Positions 7,991 through 16,799 of a stretch of DNA of 64,000 nucleotides are shown here, piece by piece; the first letter of the stretch is position 1, and every line of letters starts with the position of its first letter. This DNA comes from Pandoraea terrigena. GTDB lineage: Bacteria > Pseudomonadota > Gammaproteobacteria > Burkholderiales > Burkholderiaceae. The DNA lies in NCBI RefSeq assembly GCF_902459705.1, contig NZ_CABPRU010000009.1:124001-188000 (forward strand), written 5' to 3'. The translations under genes and the position numbers were made by a program. Below the pieces are notes generated by a model. The model was not told the DNA's origin and searched no databases. It saw nothing but the letters and a program-made list of their open reading frames with translations.

Positions 7991-10111
7991 ATGTCCAGTT
8001 CGTACAGTGGTTGGCTCGTTGCACTATCGCTCGCAGTTGCCGTGCTCGCGTCGTACACGGCGCTCGACCTATCGGGTCGCATCTATCTCATGACGCACCG
8101 TGGCATGCGCCACGCATGGCTCACCGTGGGCGCCGCAGCGATGGGCATCGGCATCTGGTCGATGCACTTCATCGGCATGCTCGCGCTGTCGCTGTCGCCC
8201 ACCTGGTCGCCGCTGGGATCGCACGTCACCGTCGCGCTCGGATACGACCCAGCCATCACAGCGGCCTCGCTCGGCATTGCCATCGCCATCTCGTGGGCCG
8301 CGCTCTGGCAGATCGCCCGCGAACGCATCACCAAGCGGCGGCTGGTCACCGCGGGCATCACGCTCGGCCTCGGGATCGCGGCCATGCACTACACCGGCAT
8401 GGCCGCCATGAAGATGAACCCCGGCATCGAGTACGATCCAGGACGCCTTGGCGCGTCAATCGTGATCGCGATTGCGGCAGCCACGGCGGCGCTGTGGATC
8501 GCGCGCACGCTGCGCGACGGCAGTCTGCGCTACGTCATGGCCAAGCGCGTCGGCGCCGCCGGGGTCATGGGGCTGGCCATCACGGCCATGCACTACACGG
8601 GTATGTCGGCCGCCAACTTCGCTCCGGGCGCGATCTGTGGTGCGGCCGGCGGAGTGAGTTCCCAGTGGCTGGTGACGACCGTCAGCCTGTTTACCTTCCT
8701 GATGCTCGTCACCACCCTGCTCGTCTCACGTCTGGACGCCCGTACAAGTTTCCTTGCCAACTCCGTTCTGCAACTGAACTCGCAGATCGCCCGCATGGCG
8801 ACCTACGATGCCCTGACCGACCTGCCCAACCGCCGCGCGCTGCATGATTCCGCCGCCCGCATGCTCGTGAACTCGCGTCGCGACGAACGCCGTTTCGCGG
8901 TGCTGTTCATGGATCTGGATGGCTTCAAGACCATCAACGACTCGCTCGGCCATAACGTGGGCGACGACGTCTTGCGCGCATTCGCCAAACGCCTTCGCAA
9001 GAACGTCAATGGCGACGACGTAGTCGCCCGGCTGGGCGGCGACGAGTTCGTGGTGCTGCTCGGCTCCCTGTCGTCGCCGGCGGTTGCGGGTCGCGTGGCG
9101 CAACGCCTGCTCGACGACATGCGCGATGGGCTGCGCGTGGGCAACCAGTCGCTGCATGTCATGCCCAGCATCGGCGTGGCCGTGTTCCCGGACGACGGCG
9201 ACACCATCGACGTGTTGCTCAAGCACGCCGACACGGCCATGTACGAAGCCAAGCGCGCCGGGCGCGGCATCTACCGCTACTTCGAACCGGGCATGAATGC
9301 CGCCGCCCAGCGTACCTGGGAGATCCAGCAGGCGTTGCACGATGCGGAGCACGAGCAATACTTTTCGCTTCACTTCCAGCCGAAATACCGGGGCGACACC
9401 GAGGCGCTGGCGGGTGCCGAGGCCTTGCTCCGACTGTCTCATCCCACCTTCGGCGAACTGCAACCGACCGACTTCATCCCGGTGGCCGAGCGCACGGGCC
9501 AGATCGTACCGATCGGCTATTGGGTCGTGCGAGCCACCTGCCAGCAGATCAACGAATGGGACGCCGCGGGCCTGCCGCCGGTCAAAGTCGCGATCAACCT
9601 TTCGCCGCGCCAGATGGCGCAGACGCAACTGGTGGACAACATCGTGCAGATCGTGCATGAGGCGGGCATCGCCTGTGACCGGCTCATGTTCGAAATCACC
9701 GAGACGGTGGCAATGTTCGATGCCCAGCACACGATCGACGTGATCCGTGCGTTCCAGGAGCAGGGTTTCGAAGTGGCCATCGACGATTTCGGCACGGGCT
9801 ATTCGAGCCTGGCGTACTTGCAGCGCTTTCGCGTCAAGCAGTTGAAGATGGATCGCTTTTTCACGAGCGGGCTGGACACTTGCGGCCGCGAGGGCAGCGC
9901 CGTCGTCTCCGCCATCATTGCCCTGGCGCACTCGCTCGACATGGATGTCGTGGCCGAAGGGGTCGAAACGGCGTCGCAGCGCGAGGCGCTCAAGACCCTT
10001 GATTGCGACGAGCTGCAAGGCTTCCTGCTGGGCAAGCCCTTGACGGGTGACGCCTTCGCCCGGCTGCTGTCGGCGCTGCCGCGCGTACCGGGTGCGGCGG
10101 CGATGGCCTGA
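7991..10111 (+). CDS. MHYT-GGDEF-EAL membrane protein (c-di-GMP turnover)
   Basis: A 706-residue protein. The N-terminal 240 residues form a seven-helix MHYT sensor unit with the diagnostic repeats SMHFIGM, AMHYTGM and AMHYTGM, thought to bind a metal and sense a gas such as O2, NO or CO. A GGDEF diguanylate cyclase domain follows with an intact GGDEF (residues 349-353). The EAL phosphodiesterase domain has AEALLRL (about 474-480), DDFGTGYSS and VAEGVE. Both active sites look intact, so it could make or degrade c-di-GMP. Architecture and length match the well-known MHYT-GGDEF-EAL class. No clear ribosome-binding site precedes the ATG. It seems monocistronic. Confidence 0.93.
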   Translation: MSSSYSGWLVALSLAVAVLASYTALDLSGRIYLMTHRGMRHAWLTVGAAAMGIGIWSMHFIGMLALSLSPTWSPLGSHVTVALGYDPAITAASLGIAIAISWAALWQIARERITKRRLVTAGITLGLGIAAMHYTGMAAMKMNPGIEYDPGRLGASIVIAIAAATAALWIARTLRDGSLRYVMAKRVGAAGVMGLAITAMHYTGMSAANFAPGAICGAAGGVSSQWLVTTVSLFTFLMLVTTLLVSRLDARTSFLANSVLQLNSQIARMATYDALTDLPNRRALHDSAARMLVNSRRDERRFAVLFMDLDGFKTINDSLGHNVGDDVLRAFAKRLRKNVNGDDVVARLGGDEFVVLLGSLSSPAVAGRVAQRLLDDMRDGLRVGNQSLHVMPSIGVAVFPDDGDTIDVLLKHADTAMYEAKRAGRGIYRYFEPGMNAAAQRTWEIQQALHDAEHEQYFSLHFQPKYRGDTEALAGAEALLRLSHPTFGELQPTDFIPVAERTGQIVPIGYWVVRATCQQINEWDAAGLPPVKVAINLSPRQMAQTQLVDNIVQIVHEAGIACDRLMFEITETVAMFDAQHTIDVIRAFQEQGFEVAIDDFGTGYSSLAYLQRFRVKQLKMDRFFTSGLDTCGREGSAVVSAIIALAHSLDMDVVAEGVETASQREALKTLDCDELQGFLLGKPLTGDAFARLLSALPRVPGAAAMA

Positions 10112-10186
10112 GCAGCCCTCCACGCGCGCCCGACCGCGAGGGGGCCGGAACGCCCGGCAGAGGCGATGCCGGCTCGAACGACGGTG

Positions 10187-10591
10187 CTACTTCACTGGGG
10201 TCAGGATCGGCGCACCCTGGTTCTTGATCAGGAACACGACAAACTTGGCAGGCCGCGTGGCGCTGGCATTGCGCCCGACGGTATGAATGTCGTTGGGTCC
10301 TTCGTGAAAGGTATCGCCAGCCTTGAGGGTCACCGTTTTGCCGCCCTTGACGCCCATGACGATGCTTCCGTCGAGCACATAGACGAATGCTTGCGCGTCA
10401 TGCCGGTGCACGGGATCGACCGCGCCTGGCGGATACTCCACGACGATCATCTGCACTTCCTTGCCCGGGAATTCCGGCAACGGCGTCAAGCGCAGCGGCA
10501 CGACATGCGCCTCGGGTGCGGCCGTGACCGGGCGCGCGACCATCAGGCACAGACACATCAGGGCTGCGCCCAAGAAAACCATCCGCTTCAT
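10187..10591 (-). CDS. Secreted cupin-domain protein
   Basis: I start this 134-residue protein at 10591, where AGGAG lies 11 bases upstream and a signal peptide follows at once (MKRMVFLGAALMCLCLMVA, cleavage near TAA). The mature part is a single cupin barrel: PPGAVDPVHRHDAQAFVYVLDG carries the first metal-binding motif (H-H-E-type; here HRH and a tyrosine/valine stretch), and GDTFHEGPNDIHT carries the second, with the last His. Small exported cupins of this kind have unknown substrates. It follows 37 bp after the NmrA-like reductase gene (stop at 10633) on the same strand after a short gap, so the two may be cotranscribed. Confidence 0.8.
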   Translation of the reverse strand: MKRMVFLGAALMCLCLMVARPVTAAPEAHVVPLRLTPLPEFPGKEVQMIVVEYPPGAVDPVHRHDAQAFVYVLDGSIVMGVKGGKTVTLKAGDTFHEGPNDIHTVGRNASATRPAKFVVFLIKNQGAPILTPVK

Positions 10592-10632
10592 AAACTTCGC
10601 TCCTCTCGATGGGCCATGCCCCTCCAGAACAA

Positions 10633-11385
10633 TCAACCTTCGCTCACTTGGGCGAGCCACTGGTCGAGACCGATACGGCCAATCCGCGCGTCGCCGAGCG
10701 GGACAAGCGACAGTTCGTCGACGATGCCGCCGTAGTACCGTGCATTGGAATCTGTCACAACCGGGCGCGCGTCGCCCTTCGCATTCAGATAGCGCGCGAT
10801 GATCTCAGCCAGAGATGCACGGTCCGGGCCGGCGATGTCCATCGTCGCGTTCAGCGGCGCCGCGAGTGCGACCTGCGAGAGGATTTCCGCGATGTCGTTC
10901 GCAGCGATCGGCTGAAACAATCCGTCGCCGACGCGCACCGTGCCACCGTCCGTGCTGAAATCCGCAATGCCGCCGATGAATTCCATGAACTGCGTAGCGC
11001 GCACGATGGTGTACGGCACACCGGCGGCTTCGACCGCCGCTTCCTGCGCGACCTTGGCGGTGAAATACGCGTTCTCCGGCATGCGGTCCGTGCCGACGAT
11101 TGACAACGCAACGTGATGGCGCACACCGGCGGCCACCTCGGCCTTGCCGAGATTGCGAGCCGACGTGCGAAAGAAGTCGAGCACGGCTTGAGGCTCCCAC
11201 GACGGTGCGTTCGTGACATCCACGACGACGTCAGCGCCGATGAGGGCGGCGCCCAGACCTTCGCCCGTCACGGTGTTGACGCCGGTACGCGGGGATGCAG
11301 CGAGCACTCGATGGCCTGCCTCGCCGAGCAGGGTAACAAGACGTGAGCCGATCAGGCCAGAACCACCGATTACCACGATCTTCAT
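10633..11385 (-). CDS. NmrA/SDR-like NAD(P)-binding protein
   Basis: The frame is open back to 11952, but a 250-residue protein starting at 11385 is right: the Rossmann nucleotide-binding motif IGGSGLIG begins at residue 6 and GGAGAATC-type ribosome-binding sequence precedes it. It belongs to the atypical SDR/NmrA family: no YxxxK catalytic pair in the usual context, but TIVRATQFMEF is the typical family segment after the cofactor domain. Members act as NAD(P)H-quinone oxidoreductases or redox sensors. The gene is divergent from a MocR-like regulator at 11574, the standard arrangement for a regulator and its target. Confidence 0.85.
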   Translation of the reverse strand: MKIVVIGGSGLIGSRLVTLLGEAGHRVLAASPRTGVNTVTGEGLGAALIGADVVVDVTNAPSWEPQAVLDFFRTSARNLGKAEVAAGVRHHVALSIVGTDRMPENAYFTAKVAQEAAVEAAGVPYTIVRATQFMEFIGGIADFSTDGGTVRVGDGLFQPIAANDIAEILSQVALAAPLNATMDIAGPDRASLAEIIARYLNAKGDARPVVTDSNARYYGGIVDELSLVPLGDARIGRIGLDQWLAQVSEG

Positions 11386-11485
11386 GGCAGATTCTCCAAA
11401 AGGGGTAACGGAACGCGCGAGACGCGTAGTGAGCGCAGCACCGCGTGGAAGTGTCCCCGCCATGGCATTGCCTGAGGGCAGTATG

Positions 11486-11506
11486 TAACAATCGGGTTCT
11501 AACAAT
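11486..11506. promoter_or_regulatory. Direct repeat in the reductase/MocR divergent promoter
   Basis: TAACAAT occurs at 11486-11492 and again at 11500-11506, a 14-bp period. MocR/PdxR/GabR regulators often bind direct repeats next to their own divergent promoter, so this is a candidate site. Seven-base repeats can arise by chance. Confidence 0.35.
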
Positions 11507-11573
11507 AAGGGCCAAGAATCGTCGAGATGACTAGTCCAAGTGGTTCCGCCCCGCCCACATCCAGAAGACACGC

Positions 11574-13100
11574 ATGACCGCACGAACGCCCGCATTGCAC
11601 ATCGAGATCGATCGCCAGCGACCGCTGCCGATCTATCTGCAGATCTGCGAGCGTTTCCGGACCGCGATTGCGGCAGGACATCTGCGCCCCGGTGACCGCG
11701 TGCCTGCACTTCGCAGCCTCTGCGCACAGTTGAGCACGTCCCGAGGCACCGTCGAATTGGCCTACACGATCCTTGTCGACGAGGGCTACCTGCAGATGCG
11801 CGGTGCTGCCGGCACGTTCGTTTCCCCGTCGCTACCGCCGCCGATCGTGCTTTCACCGTACGGAACGGATCGCCACGAAACGCACGGCGCCCCGAGCGCG
11901 GAACGAACGGGCGTAGAAAACGCCGGCGCGGAGAAGACGGCGGACGCGTCACCGAGCCAGATGACCATCACCGTCGCGATGAGCGGCGAGCCGCGACCGT
12001 TGCAACCCGGGCAACCGGCGCTTGACGCGTTTCCGCGCAAAATATGGAGTCGGATTGTTTCGCTTCGCGTGCGCAGCGGCGATCGTGCGATGCTCGCTTG
12101 CCCGGACCCGATGGGCTACCGGCCGCTTCGCGAGCGCATTGCCACCTATCTCGCTCTGTCGCGCGGCGTCACGTGCCTGCCCGAGCAGGTGTTCGTGACC
12201 GGCGGCTACCGCGCGACGCTTGAACTCGTGTTGCGCAGTCTCGCGCAACCGAACGATCGCATGTGGTTCGAGGATCCCGGTTATCTGCTCGCGCGCAATT
12301 TCCTGTCCGAGTCCGGCATGGCGTTCATCCCCGTGCCAGTGGACGATGAAGGGATCGACGTAGAACGCGGCATACAACTGGATCCGGGGGCGCGCTTCGC
12401 ACTGGTCACGCCATCGCACCAGAGCCCCCTGGGGTATACGTTGTCGCTCGCAAGACGCCTGGCCCTGCTGGACTGGGCAGAAAGCGCGTCTCGCTGGATC
12501 ATCGAGGACGATTACGACAGTGAGTTTCGATATTCGGGCAGACCATTGCCGGCATTGAAAAGCCTCGATCGGCACGATCGCGTGATCTATTGCGGCACGC
12601 TCAGCAAGCTGATGTTCCCCGGCCTTCGACTCGCCTACACGGTGGTGCCGGAGCGCGCTGTCGAGCGCGTCAGCCGGGTGGCATGCAGCATGAACGCCGG
12701 TTCGCCGGTGTTATTGCAGGCTGCCGTGGCAGATTTCATGGCGCAGGGACATTTTGCGCGACATGTAAAGCGAATGCGCACGTTGTATGGACAGCGTCGC
12801 GTATGGATCACGCAAGCGCTAGCACAGGCGTTCGGCGAGCGACTGCATCTCGATTTGCCGCTCGGTGGCGTCCAGTTCGCGGTGAAATTCCCGGAAGGTC
12901 CGGGTGGCCCGGTCAACGATGTCGCCGTTGCCGCCCGGGCCAGCGAGGCGGGGCTTGCCGTGCTGCCCCTCTCTGCCTGGTACGCGAAAGGGCATACACA
13001 GCCTACGCCGCGTGGCCTTGTGATTGGCTTCGCGAACGTCATCGATGCAGAGGATGCAGGCCGTCTCGCTCGTACGTTGCGCGGCTGCCTGGATGACTGA
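11574..13100 (+). CDS. MocR/PdxR-like regulator (GntR wHTH fused to aminotransferase domain)
   Basis: A 508-residue protein with a GntR-type winged helix at about residues 15-85 (LPIYLQICERFRTAI... PALRSLCAQLSTSRGTVELAY). A linker and a fold-type I aminotransferase domain follow. The PLP-binding lysine is in YCGTLSKLMFPGLRLAY and the PLP-contacting segment EDDYDSEFRY precedes it. MocR regulators bind PLP as an external or internal aldimine and control vitamin B6, GABA, taurine or other amine metabolism. Divergent transcription suggests it regulates the NmrA-like gene and probably the cupin. The effector is unknown. Confidence 0.9.
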   Translation: MTARTPALHIEIDRQRPLPIYLQICERFRTAIAAGHLRPGDRVPALRSLCAQLSTSRGTVELAYTILVDEGYLQMRGAAGTFVSPSLPPPIVLSPYGTDRHETHGAPSAERTGVENAGAEKTADASPSQMTITVAMSGEPRPLQPGQPALDAFPRKIWSRIVSLRVRSGDRAMLACPDPMGYRPLRERIATYLALSRGVTCLPEQVFVTGGYRATLELVLRSLAQPNDRMWFEDPGYLLARNFLSESGMAFIPVPVDDEGIDVERGIQLDPGARFALVTPSHQSPLGYTLSLARRLALLDWAESASRWIIEDDYDSEFRYSGRPLPALKSLDRHDRVIYCGTLSKLMFPGLRLAYTVVPERAVERVSRVACSMNAGSPVLLQAAVADFMAQGHFARHVKRMRTLYGQRRVWITQALAQAFGERLHLDLPLGGVQFAVKFPEGPGGPVNDVAVAARASEAGLAVLPLSAWYAKGHTQPTPRGLVIGFANVIDAEDAGRLARTLRGCLDD

Positions 13101-13150
13101 CGTCCTGATCGGCCCTTCGGCGATGGCGGCAGATTGTAGACGCGCCGCCC

Positions 13151-13168
13151 CGCCGGTCATGGCCGGCG
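13151..13168. terminator. GC hairpin between convergent genes
   Basis: CGCCGG-TCATGG-CCGGCG forms a stem of six G/C pairs at the convergent ends of the MocR gene (+) and the kfrA-like gene (-), overlapping the last codons of the latter. No T-run follows, so any termination would be weak or Rho-assisted. Confidence 0.35.
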
Positions 13169-14185
13169 CGCGCGGCGCAACACCGACGTGGCCGGCACCG
13201 CCCCAAGGGGCACGCGACGCTTTCGCCCCGAGACGTTACCGCGCCCGGGCAATGACGCGGTCGGCGCCGCCAGCATCGACTGATACGTTGCCGCCAGCGC
13301 CTCCTGCGCGCTGACGTGCTCACGCAGCCTTGCCACGACCGCATCCTGCAACGCCTTGGCCGCCCGCATCTCGTGCTGCGCCTCCGTCATCGTCGCCAGC
13401 GCCGCTTCGGCGTCCTGCAACTGGCGCTGTACTTGTTTGCGCTCCTGTTGTAGCGACTTGACCGACGCTCGCGTGGCGTCCAGTTCGAGCATCAAGCGGC
13501 GTTCGTTCGCTTCGGCACGCTCGCCAAGTCGCGTACGCTCGGCATCCCAATGGGACCGCTGCGCCGCGTGTTCTTCCTGAAGCGCCTGCGTGCGCTCGCG
13601 CGCCACCGAGAGCGCCTGCCGCGATGCCACCGCGTCGGCCTGGGCCTCGATCAGCAACGCCTCGGCGCGCCGCGCCTGCGCCTGCGCTTCCTCCCTCGCC
13701 TGGCGCGCATCCGCCGCCGCCGTCTCGGCAGAGGTGATGCGCTCGTGGAGTACGGCGCGCGCCTGCTCCAGTGCCTCTCGATCCGCCACCAGCTCGGCGT
13801 CGCGAGCATCCAGTACCGCGCGGCGCGCCGCTTCGTCTGCCGCCAGGGCAGCACGCCCCTCGCTCAACGCCAGCGCCCACAGATCGAGCGCGGCACGCGC
13901 CACCGATTCCGGCATCGTCACGCCGTCCGGCAAACCGGGCGCGGCGGCCGACGTGCCCTGCAGGCGCGCCCCAAGTCCAGCGAACCACGCGTCCAGATAA
14001 GGGCTCACCGTATTGGGCGAGCCGCGCCCCAACTGCTGACGAATGCGCTCGATGGTCGGGCGCTGCCCCGCCATCAGCAACGTATCGGCCGCCGTCCAGA
14101 CGTCATGCTCCGAAATGCCTCGCCCGCCTTGCCGGGGCAGCGGCGTCGAGATGGCGGCGGTCGAGGTTGGGGACGTAGTCATCAC
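13157..14185 (-). CDS. KfrA-like DNA-binding coiled-coil protein
   Basis: A 342-residue protein. Residues about 22-90 match the KfrA N-terminal DNA-binding domain (SEHDVWTAADTLLMAGQRPTIERIRQQLGRGSPNTV). Residues about 110-310 are a long alanine-, glutamate- and arginine-rich coiled coil. The C-terminus is basic (RGNVSGRKRR...RRARRP). KfrA proteins of IncP/IncW plasmids bind palindromes in their own promoters, repress themselves and aid plasmid maintenance or nucleoid-like structures. Chromosomal homologues are of unknown role. The gene is divergent from a tyrosine recombinase, and the spacer holds a 35-bp palindromic site. Confidence 0.85.
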   Translation of the reverse strand: MMTTSPTSTAAISTPLPRQGGRGISEHDVWTAADTLLMAGQRPTIERIRQQLGRGSPNTVSPYLDAWFAGLGARLQGTSAAAPGLPDGVTMPESVARAALDLWALALSEGRAALAADEAARRAVLDARDAELVADREALEQARAVLHERITSAETAAADARQAREEAQAQARRAEALLIEAQADAVASRQALSVARERTQALQEEHAAQRSHWDAERTRLGERAEANERRLMLELDATRASVKSLQQERKQVQRQLQDAEAALATMTEAQHEMRAAKALQDAVVARLREHVSAQEALAATYQSMLAAPTASLPGRGNVSGRKRRVPLGAVPATSVLRRARRP

Positions 14186-14217
14186 GGAGCGCTCCTGAAT
14201 ATCGAAGGTGTTGCCAA

Positions 14218-14252
14218 ATAACCCACGATAATGGAAGATTATCGCGAGTTAT
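14218..14252. promoter_or_regulatory. Inverted repeat in the kfrA/recombinase divergent promoter
   Basis: ATAACCCACGATAAT (14218-14232) and ATTATCGCGAGTTAT (14238-14252) are inverted with 13 of 15 pairs and a 5-bp spacer. TTATCGC recurs at 14253-14259. The site lies 33 bp upstream of the kfrA-like start and 45 bp from the recombinase start, in an AT-rich island. It fits an autoregulatory KfrA operator controlling both genes; a recombination site is the alternative. Confidence 0.65.
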
Positions 14253-14296
14253 TTATCGCATAGATTATATTTACTACATATTACATATTTAATCAT

Positions 14297-15481
14297 ATGT
14301 CAGGCGAGAAAATTAGCGACGAAGGCATGCCGCCCCCTGAGTCGGGGCCCAGCGCAGCGTTGGGAAACGTTTCGATCCTCGGCCTACCGGCGCCGCGCGA
14401 TCCGGCCATGCTCCACGTCGATGCGCGCGAAGCGGCGCAAGCGCTAGCCCGGGACGGTGACTCGCAGAACACGCGTCAGAGTTATCAATCGGCAATGCGT
14501 TACTGGACGGGCTGGTATCGGCTGCGCTATGGGCAAGCGCTTATCGCGCCACTGCCGCCTGCTGTGATCGTGCAGTTCGTGGTTGATCATGCGCAGCATC
14601 AAGGCAAGCATGGCCTCAGAACCGAGATGCCGGACGCCATCGACGCCGCCCTCGTCGCTCAGGGCCTCAAGGCGCGTCCGGGGCCACCCGCGCTCGCGAC
14701 ACTGCTCCACCGGTTGAGCGTCATCGCCAAGCTGCATACGTCGCGCAACCTGCCGAATCCGTGCGCCGAACCGGCCGTGCGCGAACTGCTGGCCAAGACC
14801 CGTCGTGCCTATGCGAAGCGCGGCGTTCGCACGGCGAAGAAGGCCGCGTTGACACGTGAGCTGTTGCGCGCGCTGCTCGCCACCTGTGACGACACCTTGC
14901 GAGGCAAGCGAGATCGCGCGCTATTGTTGTTCGCCTGGGCGAGCGGCGGTCGCAGACGCTCGGAAGTGGTACGGGCCACATGCGAGAACGTCCGGCGTAC
15001 CGGGCCAGACCGCTACGTCTATACGCTCGCCTGGTCGAAGACCAATCAGCAGGGCGCTGACCTTCCCGAAAACGAAAAGCCGGTCACGGGGGCGGCGGCC
15101 GTCGCGCTCTCGGACTGGCTGACGTCGGCAAGCCTCTCGGAAGGTGCGATCTTTCGCCGCGTTCGACGCGGCGGGCACGTGGGCGAAGCCCTCTCCGAGG
15201 CCGCCGTTCGCGACATCGTGCGCGAGCGATGCGCACTCGCCGGTCTCGAGGGCGACTTCTCCGCCCACTCGCTGCGAGCCGGATTCGTCACCGAAGCGGC
15301 GCTTCAGCAAGTGCCGCTGGCCGAAACCATGACGATGACGGGGCACACGAGCGTAGCGACCGTCATCGGCTACTTCCGGCGGGCGGACATGCAGCGCTCG
15401 CGCGCCGCTGACCTGATGGGGACCGATGAATCGGATCGTTCGCATGCGGGCGCCGGCGAGCGTTCCGGCCCCGAAGCCTGA
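14297..15481 (+). CDS. Tyrosine recombinase / site-specific integrase
   Basis: A 394-residue protein with an N-terminal SAM-like core-binding domain (about residues 50-170) and a C-terminal catalytic domain. Catalytic residues can be assigned: R220 in SGGRRRSE, K248 in WSKTN, H324 and R327 in AHSLRAGF, H350 in TGHTSV, and nucleophile Y359 in VIGYFRR. All six are present, so it should cleave and rejoin DNA. No phage or transposon genes, attachment-site duplication or tRNA flank it. Its partner is the divergent KfrA-like gene, suggesting a chromosomal pair and not an element's integrase. Natural target unknown. Confidence 0.88.
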   Translation: MSGEKISDEGMPPPESGPSAALGNVSILGLPAPRDPAMLHVDAREAAQALARDGDSQNTRQSYQSAMRYWTGWYRLRYGQALIAPLPPAVIVQFVVDHAQHQGKHGLRTEMPDAIDAALVAQGLKARPGPPALATLLHRLSVIAKLHTSRNLPNPCAEPAVRELLAKTRRAYAKRGVRTAKKAALTRELLRALLATCDDTLRGKRDRALLLFAWASGGRRRSEVVRATCENVRRTGPDRYVYTLAWSKTNQQGADLPENEKPVTGAAAVALSDWLTSASLSEGAIFRRVRRGGHVGEALSEAAVRDIVRERCALAGLEGDFSAHSLRAGFVTEAALQQVPLAETMTMTGHTSVATVIGYFRRADMQRSRAADLMGTDESDRSHAGAGERSGPEA

Positions 15482-15530
15482 CTGCCGCTGTTTGGCGCGA
15501 TGCCCCTGCCAATGCCGGGGTAGCCGACAT

Positions 15531-15555
15531 AAAGATACATTTTAGTGATATCTTT
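15531..15555. promoter_or_regulatory. Inverted repeat upstream of the flavin oxidoreductase
   Basis: AAAGATA-N11-TATCTTT, perfect 7-bp arms, is 90 bp upstream of the oxidoreductase start in a locally AT-rich stretch. It resembles a repressor operator of the LysR/TetR kind, but no regulator gene is adjacent. Confidence 0.4.
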
Positions 15556-15644
15556 TATCGCGTCAGGCGTATGCCATAGTGAACCCTACTGCCGGCTGCG
15601 ACTGGTGTGCCCCCCCTACCGAATACTCAAAGGTGCAGATCGTC

Positions 15645-16778
15645 ATGCCAAGCTCCACCGCCTCCCAATCCCGCAATCGTGCACTCGTCGAACGACTGGG
15701 CCTGCTGACGCCAATCGTTCAGGCCCCGATGGCCGGCACGTCCACCCCCGCATTGGCTGCGGCCGTCTGCAACGCAGGCGGGCTCGGCTCGATCGGTGTT
15801 GCCGCGATGAATGCCGACGCAGCCCGCAAGGCGATTCACGATACGCGCGCCCTGACCCGCAAGCCGTTCAACGTCAATGTGTTCTGCCACGCGCCCGCTA
15901 CGCTCGACGCAGCGCGCGACACCGCGTGGTTGGCCTATCTCGCCCCTGAGTTCGCGCGTTTCGACGCCGCGCCCCCTGCCGTGCTGAGCGAGATCTACAA
16001 GAGCTTTGTCGCCGACGACGCCATGTTCGACATGCTTCTGGAGGAGTGCCCCGGCGTGGTCAGCTTCCATTTCGGGCTGCCGTCACAGGAGAAGATCGAT
16101 GCACTGCACGCTGCAGGCATCATGCTGTTCGCCTCTGCAACGAACCTGTCTGAAGCCAAGGCCATCGAGGCGGCGGGCATCGATGCGATCGTCGCGCAAG
16201 GATATGAGGCAGGCGGTCACCGTGGCCGCTTCGAGGATCTCGGCGACCGCGTGCCGAGCGACGACGAGCAGTTGGGTACGCTGGCGCTGGTGCGGCTGAT
16301 TGTCATGCACACGTCGGTGCCCGTGATTGCCGCAGGCGGCATCATGGACGGCGCGGGCATCGCGGCAGCCCTTGCGCTCGGTGCGCAAGCCACGCAGCTC
16401 GGGACCGCCTTTGTCGCTTGTCCGGAATCGTCCGCCGATGCCGCGTACCGCGAGCGGCTGACCAGCAACCCTCCGCCGCGAACCGCATTGATTCGCGCGA
16501 TCTCCGGGCGTCCAGCACGCGGTTTCGTGAACCGCCTGTATGCACTGGAGCAAACCGCTGAGCGCCCCGATCTGCCGGATTATCCCGTCACGTATGACGC
16601 CGGCAAGGCCATCAACGCCGCGGCCAAAGCCAAGGGCAACAGCGATTACGCCGCCCAGTGGGCCGGTCAGGCGGCGCCGCTGGCTCGCGCCCTGCCCGCC
16701 GCCGAGCTTGTGGGGGTACTGCGCGCGGAACTACGCGAGACAGTCAGCAGGCTGCACGAGCTGGCCGCCGCGTTCTGA
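15645..16778 (+). CDS. Nitronate monooxygenase-like FMN oxidoreductase
   Basis: The frame is open from 15579, but ATG 15645 has AAGGTG 11 bases upstream and leads directly into the conserved N-terminus, giving 377 residues. The sequence shows the 2-nitropropane dioxygenase/NMO TIM barrel: PIVQAPMAG (N-terminal strand), [17 protein letters not shown] (catalytic/FMN loop; the class I NMO His is present), [11 protein letters not shown] and [14 protein letters not shown] (FMN phosphate binding). The family oxidises propionate 3-nitronate and other nitronates using FMN and O2. It appears monocistronic and is convergent with livF, the stop codons being 21 bp apart. Confidence 0.88.
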   Translation: MPSSTASQSRNRALVERLGLLTPIVQAPMAGTSTPALAAAVCNAGGLGSIGVAAMNADAARKAIHDTRALTRKPFNVNVFCHAPATLDAARDTAWLAYLAPEFARFDAAPPAVLSEIYKSFVADDAMFDMLLEECPGVVSFHFGLPSQEKIDALHAAGIMLFASATNLSEAKAIEAAGIDAIVAQGYEAGGHRGRFEDLGDRVPSDDEQLGTLALVRLIVMHTSVPVIAAGGIMDGAGIAAALALGAQATQLGTAFVACPESSADAAYRERLTSNPPPRTALIRAISGRPARGFVNRLYALEQTAERPDLPDYPVTYDAGKAINAAAKAKGNSDYAAQWAGQAAPLARALPAAELVGVLRAELRETVSRLHELAAAF

Positions 16779-16799
16779 ACACGGCCCCCCCCCCGAACG

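Noticed and set aside
15482-15644. Attachment site next to the recombinase
   Set aside because: No direct repeat or tRNA end is visible; the inverted repeat at 15531 looks like an operator of the following gene.
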